Shown here one piece after another: positions 63,733-64,000 of a stretch of DNA of 64,000 nucleotides. Position numbers and translations under genes: made by a program. The number at the start of each line of letters is the position of its first letter. Position 1 is the stretch's first letter. This DNA is from Diadema setosum (Eukaryota > Echinodermata > Echinoidea > Diadematoida > Diadematidae). The stretch is taken from positions 28,866,059 to 28,930,058 of the forward strand of contig CM067072.1 of NCBI GenBank assembly GCA_033980235.1, given 5' to 3'. The notes under the pieces are model-generated. The model was given only the letters and a program-made list of their open reading frames with translations. It searched no databases and was not told the origin of the DNA.

Positions 63733-64000
63733 TCAAGAGTTTGTTTGCAAAAACCGATAAGTCCATATTTGCCAAATGGAGATATTAATTTTGCGATTAA
63801 TGGTCAAGAAAAATAAAGAGAATAATAAGAAAAATTGTGCTTCTTTTGACCATAACTTTAAAAATGTACCTTTATAATCGATGTAGTGACCGATATATCA
63901 TTTAAAAGGTATTATTTTGTACTTTATGACAGAGACCGTACTTCAAAATCTTCAAAATCTTCAAAAATGGACTTATCGGTTTTTGCGAACAAACTCTTCA
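63733..64000. mobile_element. TA-target TIR element, second member
   Basis: The whole 268-bp element matches the one at 39263-39511, with inverted ends T(C/G)AAGAGTTTGTTTGC and TA on the left (63731-63732). The right end coincides with the last base of the window, so the right TA is not visible. A CTTCAAAAT triplication near its right end makes it slightly longer than its relative. Confidence 0.85.

Overview
The window looks like gene-poor, AT-rich nuclear DNA of an animal. Support for this comes from CR1/Jockey-like non-LTR retrotransposon pieces, many short inverted-repeat transposons, abundant (TA)n, (TG)n, (AGAT)n and (TCAA)n microsatellites, spliceosomal-type exon borders, and the absence of any bacterial-style gene or operon. 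A highly polymorphic marine invertebrate, possibly an echinoderm, fits best. That is an inference from repeat style, not a proof. No complete host protein-coding gene can be supported. The best coding evidence is one retrotransposon ORF (about 25.2-27.0 kb, minus), one retrotransposon C-terminal tail (57.5-57.9 kb, minus) and a small spliced candidate on the minus strand (4322-4483 plus flanking exons).

Layout. 0.18-6.38 kb is bracketed by a 23-bp terminal inverted repeat next to TA dinucleotides, with degenerate GGTTCA-type repeats inside each end; the spliced candidate lies within it. 6.4-8.2 kb is unique DNA with a GGTTCGTTAATCCGAA-type repeat cluster. 8217-22000 is the first copy of a roughly 13-kb block whose second copy is 30485-43710, same orientation, differing by roughly one to two per cent by eye plus large indels. 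The first copy stops exactly at a 200-base run of N (22001-22200), so the right end of the duplication is unseen and an uncollapsed second haplotype is a serious alternative to a true segmental duplication. 22.2-30.5 kb between the copies is repeat-rich: a 17-bp minisatellite, G/C tracts, a 410-bp tandem duplication, a 160-175-bp satellite fused to a truncated retrotransposon, and a roughly 1-kb tandem repeat that runs straight into the second copy. 43.7-64.0 kb holds single-copy noncoding DNA, several inverted-repeat elements, retrotransposon 3' ends and long microsatellites.

How the parts relate. The two 13-kb copies act as a natural before/after comparison: insertions in one copy have clean empty sites in the other, in both directions. 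This identifies at least four mobile families: a TTAA-target family seen at 14.5, 16.3, 37.6 and 53.5 kb; a second TTAA foldback at 33.0 kb; an 8-bp-duplicating foldback at 13.5 kb; and a TA-target element at 39.3 and 63.7 kb. Two other observations stand out: ultrashort palindromes (21 and 30 bp) with CAGGGAGGTG arms and perfect 7-bp target duplications, and a hairpin with compensatory base changes shared by the 3' UTRs of two retrotransposon families (46.3 and 57.1 kb).
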